Of a DNA stretch of 64,000 nt, positions 43,910 through 53,478 are shown piece after piece. Source of the DNA: Ilyonectria destructans (lineage: Eukaryota > Ascomycota > Sordariomycetes > Hypocreales > Nectriaceae). Each line of letters opens with the position of its first letter. The stretch's first letter is position 1. The DNA lies in contig JAHEWK010000021.1 of assembly GCA_020740775.1 (NCBI GenBank), forward strand, positions 372,001 to 436,000. The letters run 5' to 3'. The position numbers and the translations under genes were made by a program. Under the pieces are notes generated by a model. That model had not been told where the DNA came from, ran no database searches, and was given only the letters and a program-made list of their open reading frames with translations.

Positions 43910-44530
43910 TTCCTCTCCTCCAACCGAGGGAAATAGATATCTCTGTGTGAGTAGTTGTGGAATCAAACTCGAAGACCCCTTATCTCAACTGTATATCCTT
44001 AACGCAGCGGTGGGTACGTGGCAGATACGTACTAATAAAATCCGATAGCTGATATGCTTAGTCTTTGTACAACTCTGATGTGTGGCTGACTTTTGCTGTT
44101 ATTTCACTTGGATCGAGCTGCAATTAATTATTAGTTATTCTGCTAATTAATATAATATTAAGTTAAAGTTATAATAGTATTTATTCTATTTATTTATATT
44201 TTTATTACTATAAAGATATAAGTTAACCTTAAAGTTTAAGTCTATATATAATAAAACTAACTTACTTTATATTAGTAATGATTTTTTATAATATAAACTA
44301 AAAGCATAAAGTAGAAATACTACTTTAGTTATATATATTTTTTACTCTTAAAGATATATTAAAAAATCAATTTAAAGATATAAAATTCTTAAAATTAAAA
44401 ATGTACTTTTTACTTTTAATATTAAGTAGTAGGCAGAAATAAAAGACACTAAAAACACATAACCTACCTATAACAGTTAGATTTAACCTAGGGGTATAGA
44501 ATAGATATAGATATAGTATTTATAATTAAG
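43910..44530. other. 3' flank passing into AT-rich decayed sequence
   Basis: From about 44120 the DNA is very AT-rich with TATATA and TTTAAAG runs, consistent with RIP-mutated repeat. No gene. Confidence 0.5.
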
Positions 44531-44532
44531 TA

Positions 44533-44959
44533 ACGTACATGATAAGCGAACGATACAGACAAGTGAGTGATACACTGGAATTTACACCTTAAATCGCGAT
44601 TTTAAAAAAGCTATTCAAAATTCAAACTAAGCTTAAAATAGCTATACTTTTCACAATAAGCTAATTAAAATACAATCTATATAGAAAATAATTCCTGTAA
44701 ATTCTAACCCTTAGGAACCTAGGTAGATATGAAATGTGGGTCTAGAAGGTACCCACTTTTCATATCTACCTAGGTTCTAGCTATTTAGGATTTTGAGGGA
44801 TTATTTTCTAAATAGATTTTAGCTTAGCTAGCTTATTTTAAAAGTCTTAGCTATTTTAAGCTTAGTTTGGGGTTTTAATAGCTTTTTTAAAATAGCAATT
44901 TAAGGTGTAAATTCCAGTGTATCGCTTGCTTGTCTGTATCGTTCGCTTATCATGTACGT
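44533..44959. mobile_element. Hairpin MITE with pogo-type ends
   Basis: 427 bp between TA (44531-44532) and TA (44960-44961). Ends ACGTACATGATAAGCGAACG match the pogo terminal repeats. Inverted similarity runs through almost the whole element, down to a centre where CCTAGGTAGATATGAAA faces its complement across a short spacer with TGGGT/ACCCA. It has no coding capacity. Motif core in its ends is ACGATACA/GTGATACA, different from every transposase-bearing copy in this window, so its helper transposase is probably elsewhere. Confidence 0.9.
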
Positions 44960-45144
44960 TATATTAAAATGTTATAATAAGTAATATAGAATACAATCGT
45001 ATAATAGTAGAATAGTAGATTTAATATAACTAAATATATTAATAGCTAGTAGGCTATTCTGCTATAAGAGTGCTAAAAAAGTATCTATATATTAGTTAAG
45101 ATTTAGATAGTTTTAATGGTATTATTATAAGTCTTATTAATAAG

Positions 45145-45272
45145 TGTCACGGCCTGGTCCTCCGGACAGCAGTTGGCTTAAAAGAGCAGCTAGTGTGCCC
45201 AGTAGTCGCCATCACAGCGATTATTGACCAATCTTTTGCCCTATGGTACAGCGGTCTAGCACAACCGTTACA
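45145..45272 (+). repeat. TRIM 5' LTR
   Basis: TGTCACGGCC...CCGTTACA, 128 bp. Contains CAGCGATTATTG (45215-45226, complementary to the primer site) and TGGTACAGCGG (45244-45254, fits the Pol III A-box consensus TRGYNNARNNG). Confidence 0.92.
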
Positions 45273-45284
45273 CGATAATCGCTG
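45273..45284 (+). promoter_or_regulatory. Self-complementary primer site of the TRIM
   Basis: CGATAATCGCTG starts at the first base after the LTR. Its reverse complement CAGCGATTATCG equals LTR 45215-45226 except one C/T, which as RNA would be a G-U pair. Predicted R-U5 is 58 nt, against 64 nt in the Gypsy element. Confidence 0.7.
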
Positions 45285-45300
45285 CAGGCGGGTGGTCTTA

Positions 45301-45311
45301 GGTTCGATTCC
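45301..45311 (+). promoter_or_regulatory. Pol III B-box-like sequence in the TRIM
   Basis: GGTTCGATTCC is a perfect match to the tRNA B-box consensus GGTTCGANTCC, 57 bp downstream of the A-box-like sequence in the LTR. The surrounding bases do not fold into a complete tRNA cloverleaf, so this is a tRNA-like or Pol III promoter-like relic, not a tRNA gene. GCACAACC (45259-45266) and GGTTGTGC (45319-45326) can pair around it. Confidence 0.5.
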
Positions 45312-45494
45312 AGGGTTTGGTTGTGCCTTAGGAAGCCCGTTCCGGACCGCTCACAAGGTGCCCAGTTGAACACGCGCACGGAGGGCAGTGCGGGGTAGCC
45401 TTGGGGGTTGGCTAGCTGCCACACCGGATAAACGTTTAACCTTCCGGCCCGGATTCCATAGGCTCGGGACGAGCCTTGTGGGAGGGGAGCATCG

Positions 45495-45622
45495 TGTCAC
45501 GGCCTGGTCCTCCGGACAGCAGTTGGCTTAAAAGAGCAGCTAGTGTGCCCAGTAGTCGCCATCACAGCGATTATTGACCAATCTTTTGCCCTATGGTACA
45601 GCGGTCTAGCACAACCGTTACA
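45495..45622 (+). repeat. TRIM 3' LTR
   Basis: 128 bp, identical to the 5' LTR, followed by the ATAAG duplication. Confidence 0.92.
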
Positions 45623-45627
45623 ATAAG

Positions 45628-46367
45628 ACTAATAGTTTTATTAATAAAAATTATAAGTAGGATATTAAAATTTAATCTATCTGTATAATAGGTTATATTA
45701 ATAGTAGTAGGAAAAAGTGGGTATATTATAGTTCTATTAATTATAACTGCCTAATTTTAATTTGAGCTATAATACTATTTAGAAGATAGCTTTAGTAATA
45801 ACTAAAGAAGTAAGATATTTACTATAATAGAAAGAAGTTAGAATTAAAGATAGGGAAAATAAATTAAATAAATAGAATTAATAACTACTGTATTTAGTAC
45901 TATTTAATTAAATAGTTTACTAAAAGAAAATGAAAAAATAGACTAAAAAGATTATAAACTAAGCTAAAGACTAATTATAATTAAGAGTAACTATAGCTAG
46001 ATAGCTATTTTAATAATAATTCTAAAAGAGAAATACTTTCTACTTACTTCTATTTATATATTTAAAGCTTTTTTATAGTTTTAATAAGTTAGGCTATTAG
46101 TCTCTACATAGTGTAGTTTTTTATATTAAAGAAAGCCATAATAGTTTTAGCTCTAGCTGTAGTAAGAATTTAATTAAATAACTAGTATTCCTAAAGGTAG
46201 TAAATTTCCTACTTAATTAATTTAATTTATAATAATTTTATTACTTAATATTTTTATTATTTTTACTTTTAAGTTTCTATTTTTAGTAAATAAAAATTTA
46301 AATATAATATAATTATATATCTTAAGATTTCTAGCTTTTAATAGCCTATTTTATTATTTATAGTTTA
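45628..46367. other. AT-rich decayed sequence with repeat 'R', strongly decayed copy
   Basis: Very AT-rich. At 46140-46215 it carries TTTTAGCTCTAGCTGTAGTA and following bases matching the repeats at 18036 and 62041, with further C-to-T/G-to-A changes. No gene. Confidence 0.6.
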
Positions 46368-46553
46368 TGTGAACGGCCTCTAGTAACTGTATTCCAGCTA
46401 TCTAGTCCAGGATGCTATTTACATCAAAGATGAAGAAGAAAGAAAGAAGTTCCCAAGTGCCCCTGAGCTGTGGAACGATTATCATCCCTGGCGCGCACGT
46501 GCCTAGTACGTCTTGCGGCACAGCCGCAAGGATATGGGCCCTGGCCCGTGACA
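46368..46553 (-). repeat. Solo LTR of the Gypsy family, TSD GTTTA
   Basis: 186 bp, the reverse complement of the Gypsy LTR, with perfect duplications GTTTA (46363-46367, 46554-46558). Confidence 0.93.
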
Positions 46554-46568
46554 GTTTAAATAATACTA

Positions 46569-47282
46569 ACGTACTTGATAAGCATGCGCCGCATCCAAGT
46601 ATGCGCCGCACTTTTCCTCACCTTCAAGATTAAAACCTCAATAAAACCACAACAAAACATCAAATCACTTAAAACTAATCGCTATACTCTTCTCCAGAGG
46701 TCTCAATTACAACCTGACAGGTCCTTGCATTATGACCAGCCTTTCCACAAGTTCCACAGCGCCTTTCCCTCGGCAGCGCCGACCTCCTCGACCACCACTT
46801 CTCGACGATTCAGCCACTACCTGCGCATTAACGTCTCTCTGATCCATCTCACCCCTCCCCTCATCTAAAGTCATCTTCCCTCCTTTACATAGGAGGGTTC
46901 TTTTCGCTCTGCGCCGCTTGCTAAGAGTCTCATTTGCCTGTCGAAGGATCTGGACCTCAGACTTCAATAATGCCATCTGATGCATTATTGCCTTTGTTCC
47001 CTTAGTAAATGACTCAAGCGCCTCAAGAATTGATGCTGGAGAGCTGCTCTGATGCCTTCTCACTCGTCTTTTAAGGTATTCAGACTGCGAACTAGCCTCA
47101 AGCACTGTCTTTGGGGTCTTCGAGACCCAAGGGTCAGGGAGGCCGACCTCTTTTGCAACCGGTGTTGGAGTCCGTAGCTGCACATCAAGCTTTGATATGA
47201 CATTTTCTGGGTTTAAGGGAACAAGTCCAGCCCCTCGAAAACCTCCTTCAATATTACTCCTTGTCATGGCGGCTGCGTGGGC
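46569..47282 (-). mobile_element. pogo D: 3' end fragment cut by a hAT element
   Basis: The left edge is a pogo terminal repeat after TA (46567-46568): ACGTACTTGATAAGC with two motifs of core ATGCGCCGCA. The right edge is the hAT terminus at 47283, which interrupts the transposase gene in mid-codon sequence. Confidence 0.88.
46707..47282 (-). pseudogene. pogo D transposase, C-terminal third only
   Basis: Reading from 47282 downwards matches pogo A from the AAMTESNIRGGFRGAG segment to near the C-terminus. The helper region RRRRAKRT, the acidic tail and a changed zinc-knuckle region (VERLVIMQGPVRL in this frame) suggest a frameshift near the end. All catalytic residues are missing. Confidence 0.85.
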
Positions 47283-47929
47283 CAGCGTTCCTAATAAGTC
47301 AAGTCTAGCAAGTCAAGTTGGCAAGCCAAATCAAGTCTTGCAAATCAAATCGTCGGGCTCACAACACAAATCAAGTCAAGTTCTCCTCACTCAGACTTGC
47401 CAGACTTGCAAGTCATATATGGCATCTGGTTTTTCCTCTATATAGGGTCAATTGGCCCCGGAAAGTGGCCAAATATAGTTCTGGTGATAATTTTCTTGGT
47501 ATCCACGGCGCCGCTGAGCCGTCGCTGATTCACGCCAACCCCAGCGGCGGCGCGTGGCGCCGACCGGCTGATCCAGGGCCCCGCCGCCTGCGGCGCCCGG
47601 CCAATGGTATCCCGGTATATCCACATGCGGCCCCCGCGCTGGCCACCCCGGATGGCCGTGGATATACGCGAATCTCCATGCCCCCTCGCTGATCGGCCCC
47701 TATAACTTCGGGAAGCTCCAGGGGCCTCCAGCGCCCTCCAGCGCCTCCGGGGCCCCCCCAGCTGCCCCGGTCCTGCTGATCTGGCGCTGGACGGCCTGGG
47801 CGGCCCTGAAAATTATTTATATATCTCTCCCTGCAGACCCCCAGGCCCGTCTAGGCTGGCCTATTTTCTCTAATGACCTCGTATGCGATCGATCGGATCA
47901 GCTGCTGCCTCTTTAATTGATATCCGACT
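47283..47929. other. hAT A left subterminal region and Crypton D upstream DNA
   Basis: 47283-47430 is rich in CAAGTC words of hAT A. From about 47440 the composition turns GC-rich (GGCGCC, CCCCGG words) as in the Crypton. The boundary between the two is probably near 47424-47430. Confidence 0.5.
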
Positions 47930-50239
47930 ATGACGAGGAGACAGGCTGGGAAGAAGAAGGCGGCGGCTGTAGCTGACTCTATAACCGTCAGGACCAGCAC
48001 TGCAACGACTACTGCGACTGGGGCTGCTGCCGGGGCCGCTGCAGCCGGCACCAGGCACCACGGTCGCGTCGGGCTTAACGCGCGCAATAACGCTGAGCTA
48101 CGTGCTAACGCACAGCATATCCTCTCGATGATCCAGGACGCGAGGCCGAGAAATACACTGGCCGCGTATGAGCCGAAGCAGAAGGAGTTCAGGGACTTCT
48201 GCGAGCGCAAGCAGTATCAGGATGCAGATACCGTCACAGAAGACAAGCTCCTCCTCTTCCTCGTTGAGGAGGTCGCGGACCGGCCCCTCAGGGCCAAGAG
48301 CTACAAGGCGGCTGAGGATACTCCGCAGGAGGCTACGCGGCTTGCCTGGCGATCAGTCCGCAGCTATACGACTGCTATTACCGACCTATATCGTACGCAG
48401 AAAGCGCTTGGGATGAATACCCACCCTTCGCCCCGGGAGGATAACGTTCGGGAGTACCTCAAGTCCCTCCAGCGCCGGGATGCGCAGCAGGATAAGGCTA
48501 GCTACGCCGATAAGGGTCGCGATACCCTCCTCGATGGATATACGGAGCAGGAATTCGAACGCGTCTGCCACGAGCTCTGGGCGCATAGCGGCACTGCTGC
48601 TGAGTGTCACCTACGGACTCTTGTGGATCTGCTGCTCGGGCACTACATGCTAACCCGGGGTGGCGACCGCCGCGCAGCCGAGATCTCGGATCTCTTCACC
48701 TTCGAGTTCGAGGAGGAGGGCCCGACCCGCTGTATGCCCCTGATCTTCACAACGCGGGCTGGGAAACAGAACCAGCACGGCCGCCTCGAGACAGCCGGGG
48801 CCCTCCGGAACAAGAACCCGGTTATCTGCATGCTGGGCGGCCTTGCGTTCTACCTCCTCTACCGGTGGGATATAGCCGCCGATGAGCCGTTTCTAGACCT
48901 TAGCCAGCGGTCTGCGTGGTATGATACCCGGCTGATCAAAGGGAGCGGGAGTGGGGGTGACCATACAGCTGCCCTCTCGTATAACTCGCAGCGGGACTGG
49001 GTTGTCAAGGCGTTTGCATATGCCGGCATCGCCTCGAGGAAGAAGACGCATGTTGGCCGGAGCTCGGGGGCGAAAACAGCCGAGCTTAAGGGGATCAGTG
49101 AGGACCAGATTCGCCGCGCCGGCCGCTGGAACCAGGAGCAGATGATCGGCTGCTACCTGAACTCTCTGCCTCGCAAGTTCATGCGTACAATGGCCGGGCA
49201 TCTACCCCAGAAGGGGTGCTTCGAGATACGCCGTGCTAGTATCGTGCCGCCGGATACCCTCCTCTCTATGATCTGGCCCAACCTTAACCGTTGGAAGGGC
49301 CAGTTCGGTCCTACTCCTGATCAGATTAACGATCTTGCGGCTATGGGGCTTACGAATCTGCTCTCGTACCTACGCGAGGTTATCCTACAAGACTCAGTCT
49401 TCCTGATTAAGCAGTTCCCAGATAGTCCAGTTTGGAACCACCCGGTCTTTCAGCACGAGGCCTACTTGCAGTTCGCACAAGAGGTATCAGCCCTCGTACA
49501 AGAAGAGGGCGAGAGGCCAAGCCAGCTAGCCCTACTAGCTCAGGCTGTTCCAGCTCTTGCAGACTACCTCCAGTCCGTCGATGCCCGCAACGATACGAGG
49601 ATTACTAGGCTACGGGCCGACCTCGGGGCGGATCTAAGAGCCGACTTACAAGCTGAGCTTCAGGGAGTCAGGGAGCAGACCTTGCAGCTCCAGTCGCTCT
49701 TCTCAACTGGCGTTACCTTTCAGCTTAAGACAGCTGCTACCCCTAGCCTCCTGCAGCTACAACTAGCACCAGCGCCGCCGCCAGCGCCAGCGCCAGCACT
49801 TACAGCTGCCGCTGCTAAAGAGGCCCAGCGCCAGTATACAACAGCTTGCTCGAGCAATAGCAGCAACAGCCGCTCAGTAACCCCAGGACTGGAAAGACCG
49901 CCACAGCATCGTATGTGCCGGGAGGTTAAGACAGTTAGGGACTTATGGAGAGAGTGGACAGTCGGGCTACGAGGCCAACAAGCTATTGCTACTCTCGATA
50001 GCCGCTGGGGAAGCCGCTGGCGGGCGGGCCAGCAGAGCGAGGTGCAGTGGTACTCTCTACGGCTTGAGATTATTAAGGAGATTCGCCGTATAGCACAGGC
50101 TCGGCGTATAAGCGAGGAGGCTGCGATGCACGCTATAAGCCTGCAGCAGCAGCAGATGGGCTACTCAATTGACCAGCTCTGCAAGTTCCTCCGAGCTAAT
50201 AGAAAGGCCCGGCTAACTATACAGAAGACGAAGAAGTAA
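47930..50239 (+). CDS. Crypton D: tyrosine recombinase, intronless
   Basis: 769 residues. N-terminal Ala/Thr-rich tail, then the core-binding region beginning NTLAAYEPKQKEFRDFCER. Catalytic R243 (MLTRGGDRR), H374 and R377 (THVGR) and Y409 (GCYLNSLP) have the same spacing as in Cryptons C and E. After about residue 560 there is a coiled/low-complexity linker (repeated LRADL, PAPAPAPA), then a GCR1_C-type DNA-binding domain (about 660-740, VRDLWREW...WGSRWRAG). No stops or frameshifts. It lacks the intron found after codon 45 in the other two. The GC-rich gene contrasts with its surroundings, suggesting separate arrival. Confidence 0.88.
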   Translation: MTRRQAGKKKAAAVADSITVRTSTATTTATGAAAGAAAAGTRHHGRVGLNARNNAELRANAQHILSMIQDARPRNTLAAYEPKQKEFRDFCERKQYQDADTVTEDKLLLFLVEEVADRPLRAKSYKAAEDTPQEATRLAWRSVRSYTTAITDLYRTQKALGMNTHPSPREDNVREYLKSLQRRDAQQDKASYADKGRDTLLDGYTEQEFERVCHELWAHSGTAAECHLRTLVDLLLGHYMLTRGGDRRAAEISDLFTFEFEEEGPTRCMPLIFTTRAGKQNQHGRLETAGALRNKNPVICMLGGLAFYLLYRWDIAADEPFLDLSQRSAWYDTRLIKGSGSGGDHTAALSYNSQRDWVVKAFAYAGIASRKKTHVGRSSGAKTAELKGISEDQIRRAGRWNQEQMIGCYLNSLPRKFMRTMAGHLPQKGCFEIRRASIVPPDTLLSMIWPNLNRWKGQFGPTPDQINDLAAMGLTNLLSYLREVILQDSVFLIKQFPDSPVWNHPVFQHEAYLQFAQEVSALVQEEGERPSQLALLAQAVPALADYLQSVDARNDTRITRLRADLGADLRADLQAELQGVREQTLQLQSLFSTGVTFQLKTAATPSLLQLQLAPAPPPAPAPALTAAAAKEAQRQYTTACSSNSSNSRSVTPGLERPPQHRMCREVKTVRDLWREWTVGLRGQQAIATLDSRWGSRWRAGQQSEVQWYSLRLEIIKEIRRIAQARRISEEAAMHAISLQQQQMGYSIDQLCKFLRANRKARLTIQKTKK

Positions 50240-50697
50240 AGAGAGATTAGCGGCATCTGTAGAGGTTTTATTAATTGATTGATAATCTACAATCTCTATC
50301 TTTTAAGCAGGTTCCCAGTCATCGCGTAAGATGCAGACCCTCGATTACGTAGGAATTGCATTTAGCCGGCTGGCCGTAGAGAGGGGGTAATATTTGCAGT
50401 CGCTGAGGGCACGGACGCGATTTGGCGGCGTTGTGGCGCTAAGCCGCTGAATCCGCCACCAAAAGGCCGCCGTGGATATCCTATTGGTGTTGTCTCCCGT
50501 CTCCAAAGGGGCCCAATAGGTGCGCACCTGGGTGCGCATGGAAGTGTCACGTGCTGCGCACCCGGGTGCGCGCACCTATTGGGCCCCAACATCTGGCGTC
50601 GCGCCGTCGCGGTGACGCGGTGCTCAATAAATTTCACCAAGACTTTGTCCCAAGTCATCAATTCCTCCACCAATTCTTGAGCTTTCGTACCGAAACA
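50240..50697. other. Crypton D 3' flank with an 80-nt GC-rich palindrome
   Basis: At 50508-50587 GGGGCCCAATAGGTGCGC and its complement face each other across a second inner stem (ACCTGGGTGCGCA/TGCGCACCCGGGT) with a CACGTG-containing loop. It lies between the recombinase stop and the hAT start, so it may be the Crypton's right end or a recombinase binding array. Confidence 0.65.
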
Positions 50698-53343
50698 ATG
50701 GATACGCCTTCCTCAACTGCCCTTTCAGATGCCGACGATTTTTCCAACGGATTGACTGCTGGAAACGACGCGTTCTCGGTCCTTAGACGAGCTTCGTCCT
50801 CGAATTCCCTGTCCTTTACCTACCAGACTGCCAGTATTCGAGCCGACGATATCAGGGGCGCGAAGGATGTGGATGAACTCCCCAAGATCAAGCTGAAAAG
50901 CGACGGCAGGGTTAATACCTATATCCTTGAGGCATGGCTACACAAGAAAAGGAAGCGCAATTCGTGGATACAGCCCCATGTCAACTGTCTCGTTCGATTG
51001 AACCCCGACGACACGCACGAAGACGTCTTTCTTTGCAAGCACTGCGAATCGATCGGAATAACGAAGCTATTCGATGGGGAGGCAACTACGTCAGCAGGCA
51101 GGCATCTCAAGAAACAGCACCGTATATTTCCAGATGGGGAGCTTCAAGACCAAGATGGGGACGAGCCCCTTGCAAAGAGACAAGCAATAATCGACTTTGC
51201 GAAGACGTCGAGCTCCGACAAGTCCTCCCAACGCCTCGTGGTTCGTACGGCAGCTGACGAATTCAAGAATCTCTTGATGGGTTGGATTATCGACGCAAAT
51301 ATCCCCTTCTACGGCATTGAACACCCTCTTTTCCGCGAACTCCTTCTGGTACTTAATAGGGACTTCATTAATGAGCTCTTACCTGAAAGCGCTGATACAG
51401 TCAAGAATTGGATCACTATGGAGTACGAAACTCGAAAGACACTTCTAAAGCGTGAGTTCCAAGTGGCTCGGAGCAAAATCCATATCACCTTTGACCTCTG
51501 GACTTCTCCAAACAATATTGCATTGCTTTCCATTATCGCCCACTTTGTTGACACTTCTGGGAAGCTCCAGATACGTCTATTGTCCCTTGAACGGGTTGAA
51601 GGCAGCCACGGAGGCGAGAACCAGGCTCGGATCATGGTCCAGTTGTTTAGGGACTTCGATATTAGCAAGAAACTCGGCTTCTTTACTGCTGATAACGCTG
51701 ATTCTTGCGATACGGCAGTCAGGGCCATTCTTAAAGCGTTGAAGCCTCACTTAACTGAGTACCAAAGAGTCAAACTTGAAAGGCAGGTTCGAATCCGCTG
51801 CTTTGGCCACGTACTCAACCTCTCTGCCAAGGCCTTCCTCGAGGGAGCTTCGTCAGAAATCTTCGACTCTGCCTATAATAAGGACAATCTTGATGTTGAT
51901 ACTGAACTGAGGCTTCTCAAAGAGTGGAGGAAGTATGGCCCAGTTGGCAAGCTTCACAACGCCGTCCATTTCATCCGCAGATCCTCTCAACGGAGAGACC
52001 AATTCCTTGCAATCACCACTGGTCGAATCCGCGCGGATGTATTGCAAGAGCTGGGGCTTTGGCTAATCGAAAAGGACGTGGTGGGCTTGATGGTGAAGGC
52101 AGACAACGATACGCGGTGGAATTCGATATACCTTATGATCCTTCGCGCTATCAAGCTTAAGGACATCATTGATACCTTCTGCAGGCTGAGCAGGACAGAC
52201 GAGAAACCTGAAAAACGGATCCCTGAAGAAGATGTCTTGCAACACGAAGACTGGCTCGTCCTCACGGAAATCCTCGAAATCTTGAAGCCATATATCGAGT
52301 ATACCAAATACTTTGAGGGCAGGGAACCCAGGTTTGCGGAGGTCATCTCAACAGTCTGTTGCTTGCAAGACCACCTCAAGGAAATGCAAAAACGCTATAA
52401 TGAGGGCCTTGTTGGTACACCTTTCGAGACACCACAGATCGATCTAGAAGAGCCTTCCTTTGGGTCTTCCGATTCAGCTGAAAGCTGTATATTTGTTGCA
52501 GGTGACGAATCCCAGATGCCTCGGCGCTCGCAGAGGGAAATCAGACTTCCTACCCGCCTCCAAGACTTCGAAGTCGATATTTCCTCTCCAAGACAAGCCT
52601 CGTCTATTCCTCAGAGCCGATCCTCTCCGCCTGAGTCACCAAGAGCCACTGAGGAGCTCCAACTCGGCGATCTAAGCCTCCGATATATACAGCACTCGCT
52701 TGAGTTTGCCTCTAAGAAGCTGGAAAAGTACAGGAATCTGATGGAGGAGACAGGGGTCTATTGGGCGGCAATGATTCTGCACCCAGCTCACAAGATACGG
52801 TTTATCGAAGTCTACTACCCCGAACGCAAGGAGGCCATTGTCAAGGACTTCAGGGCTTTGTTTGACGACTCATACGCGGATAGGGCAAGCGGGAGCTCTC
52901 AGCCAGTTCCTCAGAATGTCCAGGCGAAGAAGACGAAGACTCCGTGGATCACTAAGGGCAATTATTATCAGACCCAACAACCACGCTTGATCGACGAGAT
53001 TGAGGACTACCTTTCAGAGCCTCCACGGCCATTGGCTGAGGAAGAGACTAATCAGGGAGGTGGGGAGGAAGCTGAGGACCTTATTTCGTGGTGGATCAGC
53101 AGAAAGGGCAAGTGGCCAAGGCTGTATCGAATGGCAATAGACTTCTTGACTATTCCTGCTATGTCAAGCGAGTGTGAGAGGTGCTTCAGCGTTGCGAAGC
53201 TTCAGATCTCTTCTCAGAGGCAGAGGCAACACTTTGCAACGATGAAGTCTTGTCAATGCCTCAAGAACTGGGCTAGGATGGGTATGTTCAATTGGAACGA
53301 GATGGGAGTTAGTAAAGCCTCTGGAGAGATCTCTGGAGGATAA
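50698..53343 (+). CDS. hAT A transposase, intact
   Basis: 881 residues from ATG 50698 (context ACAATGG; a farther upstream ATG at 50551 lies in the palindrome and is less likely). BED-type zinc finger with C113, C116, H136, H141. RNase-H-fold catalytic acids: D266 (FDLWTS), D332 (FFTADNADSCD) and E827 (SSECERCFS). The hAT signature C..H (RCFGHVLNLSAKAF) follows the second D, and the C-terminal dimerisation domain has WWISRKGKWPRLYRMAIDFLTIPAMS. The gene is complete. It cuts and pastes with 8-bp duplications. It could be the active source for related copies. Confidence 0.92.
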   Translation: MDTPSSTALSDADDFSNGLTAGNDAFSVLRRASSSNSLSFTYQTASIRADDIRGAKDVDELPKIKLKSDGRVNTYILEAWLHKKRKRNSWIQPHVNCLVRLNPDDTHEDVFLCKHCESIGITKLFDGEATTSAGRHLKKQHRIFPDGELQDQDGDEPLAKRQAIIDFAKTSSSDKSSQRLVVRTAADEFKNLLMGWIIDANIPFYGIEHPLFRELLLVLNRDFINELLPESADTVKNWITMEYETRKTLLKREFQVARSKIHITFDLWTSPNNIALLSIIAHFVDTSGKLQIRLLSLERVEGSHGGENQARIMVQLFRDFDISKKLGFFTADNADSCDTAVRAILKALKPHLTEYQRVKLERQVRIRCFGHVLNLSAKAFLEGASSEIFDSAYNKDNLDVDTELRLLKEWRKYGPVGKLHNAVHFIRRSSQRRDQFLAITTGRIRADVLQELGLWLIEKDVVGLMVKADNDTRWNSIYLMILRAIKLKDIIDTFCRLSRTDEKPEKRIPEEDVLQHEDWLVLTEILEILKPYIEYTKYFEGREPRFAEVISTVCCLQDHLKEMQKRYNEGLVGTPFETPQIDLEEPSFGSSDSAESCIFVAGDESQMPRRSQREIRLPTRLQDFEVDISSPRQASSIPQSRSSPPESPRATEELQLGDLSLRYIQHSLEFASKKLEKYRNLMEETGVYWAAMILHPAHKIRFIEVYYPERKEAIVKDFRALFDDSYADRASGSSQPVPQNVQAKKTKTPWITKGNYYQTQQPRLIDEIEDYLSEPPRPLAEEETNQGGGEEAEDLISWWISRKGKWPRLYRMAIDFLTIPAMSSECERCFSVAKLQISSQRQRQHFATMKSCQCLKNWARMGMFNWNEMGVSKASGEISGG

Positions 53344-53478
53344 TCTGGGCCTAGGACTTGTCAAACACCACAAGTCAAGTCAAATCTACGTCAGAAACAA
53401 ACAAATATAGCCTGAAAATAGGCCAAGTCGACAAGTCTGGGGTGCCGACTTGACTTACTTGGCTTGTTAGGAACGCTG

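Larger units (their letters stand above)
45145..45622 (+). mobile_element. TRIM: miniature LTR retroelement with identical LTRs
   Basis: 478 bp. LTRs at 45145-45272 and 45495-45622 are 128 bp each and identical base for base. Target duplications ATAAG at 45140-45144 and 45623-45627 are perfect. The 222-bp internal part has no open frame, begins with a primer site complementary to the LTR, and ends with a purine-rich tract (GTGGGAGGGGAGC) before the 3' LTR. Identical LTRs and a perfect duplication mean a recent insertion. It sits inside AT-rich decayed DNA, yet is GC-balanced. A decayed solo LTR lies at 8560-8689. Confidence 0.93.
47283..53478 (+). mobile_element. hAT A: hAT transposon carrying a Crypton recombinase gene
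   Basis: Ends are inverted repeats CAGCGTTCCTAATAAG (left) and CAGCGTTCCTAACAAG (right, inverted), followed by many CAAGTC/GACTTG subterminal words on both sides, as hAT transposases bind. The element encodes an intact hAT transposase but also, upstream, a complete Crypton recombinase gene, probably a nested insertion. Flanking 8-mers (GCGTGGGC left, CAATAACG right) do not match, and different elements lie outside (pogo D left, hAT B right), so the two ends come from different insertion sites. Confidence 0.85.

Noticed and set aside
45236..45330. tRNA gene in the TRIM (A and B boxes present)
   Set aside because: The acceptor and T-stem pairings fail and there is no normal D or anticodon arm, so it is reported as Pol III-like sequence only.
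47197..47692. Short frames across the hAT A left end
   Set aside because: They cross an element boundary and read subterminal repeats.
50551..50697. Upstream ATG (50551) as the hAT A start
   Set aside because: It lies within the GC palindrome and adds 49 residues without family similarity. ATG 50698 has a better context.
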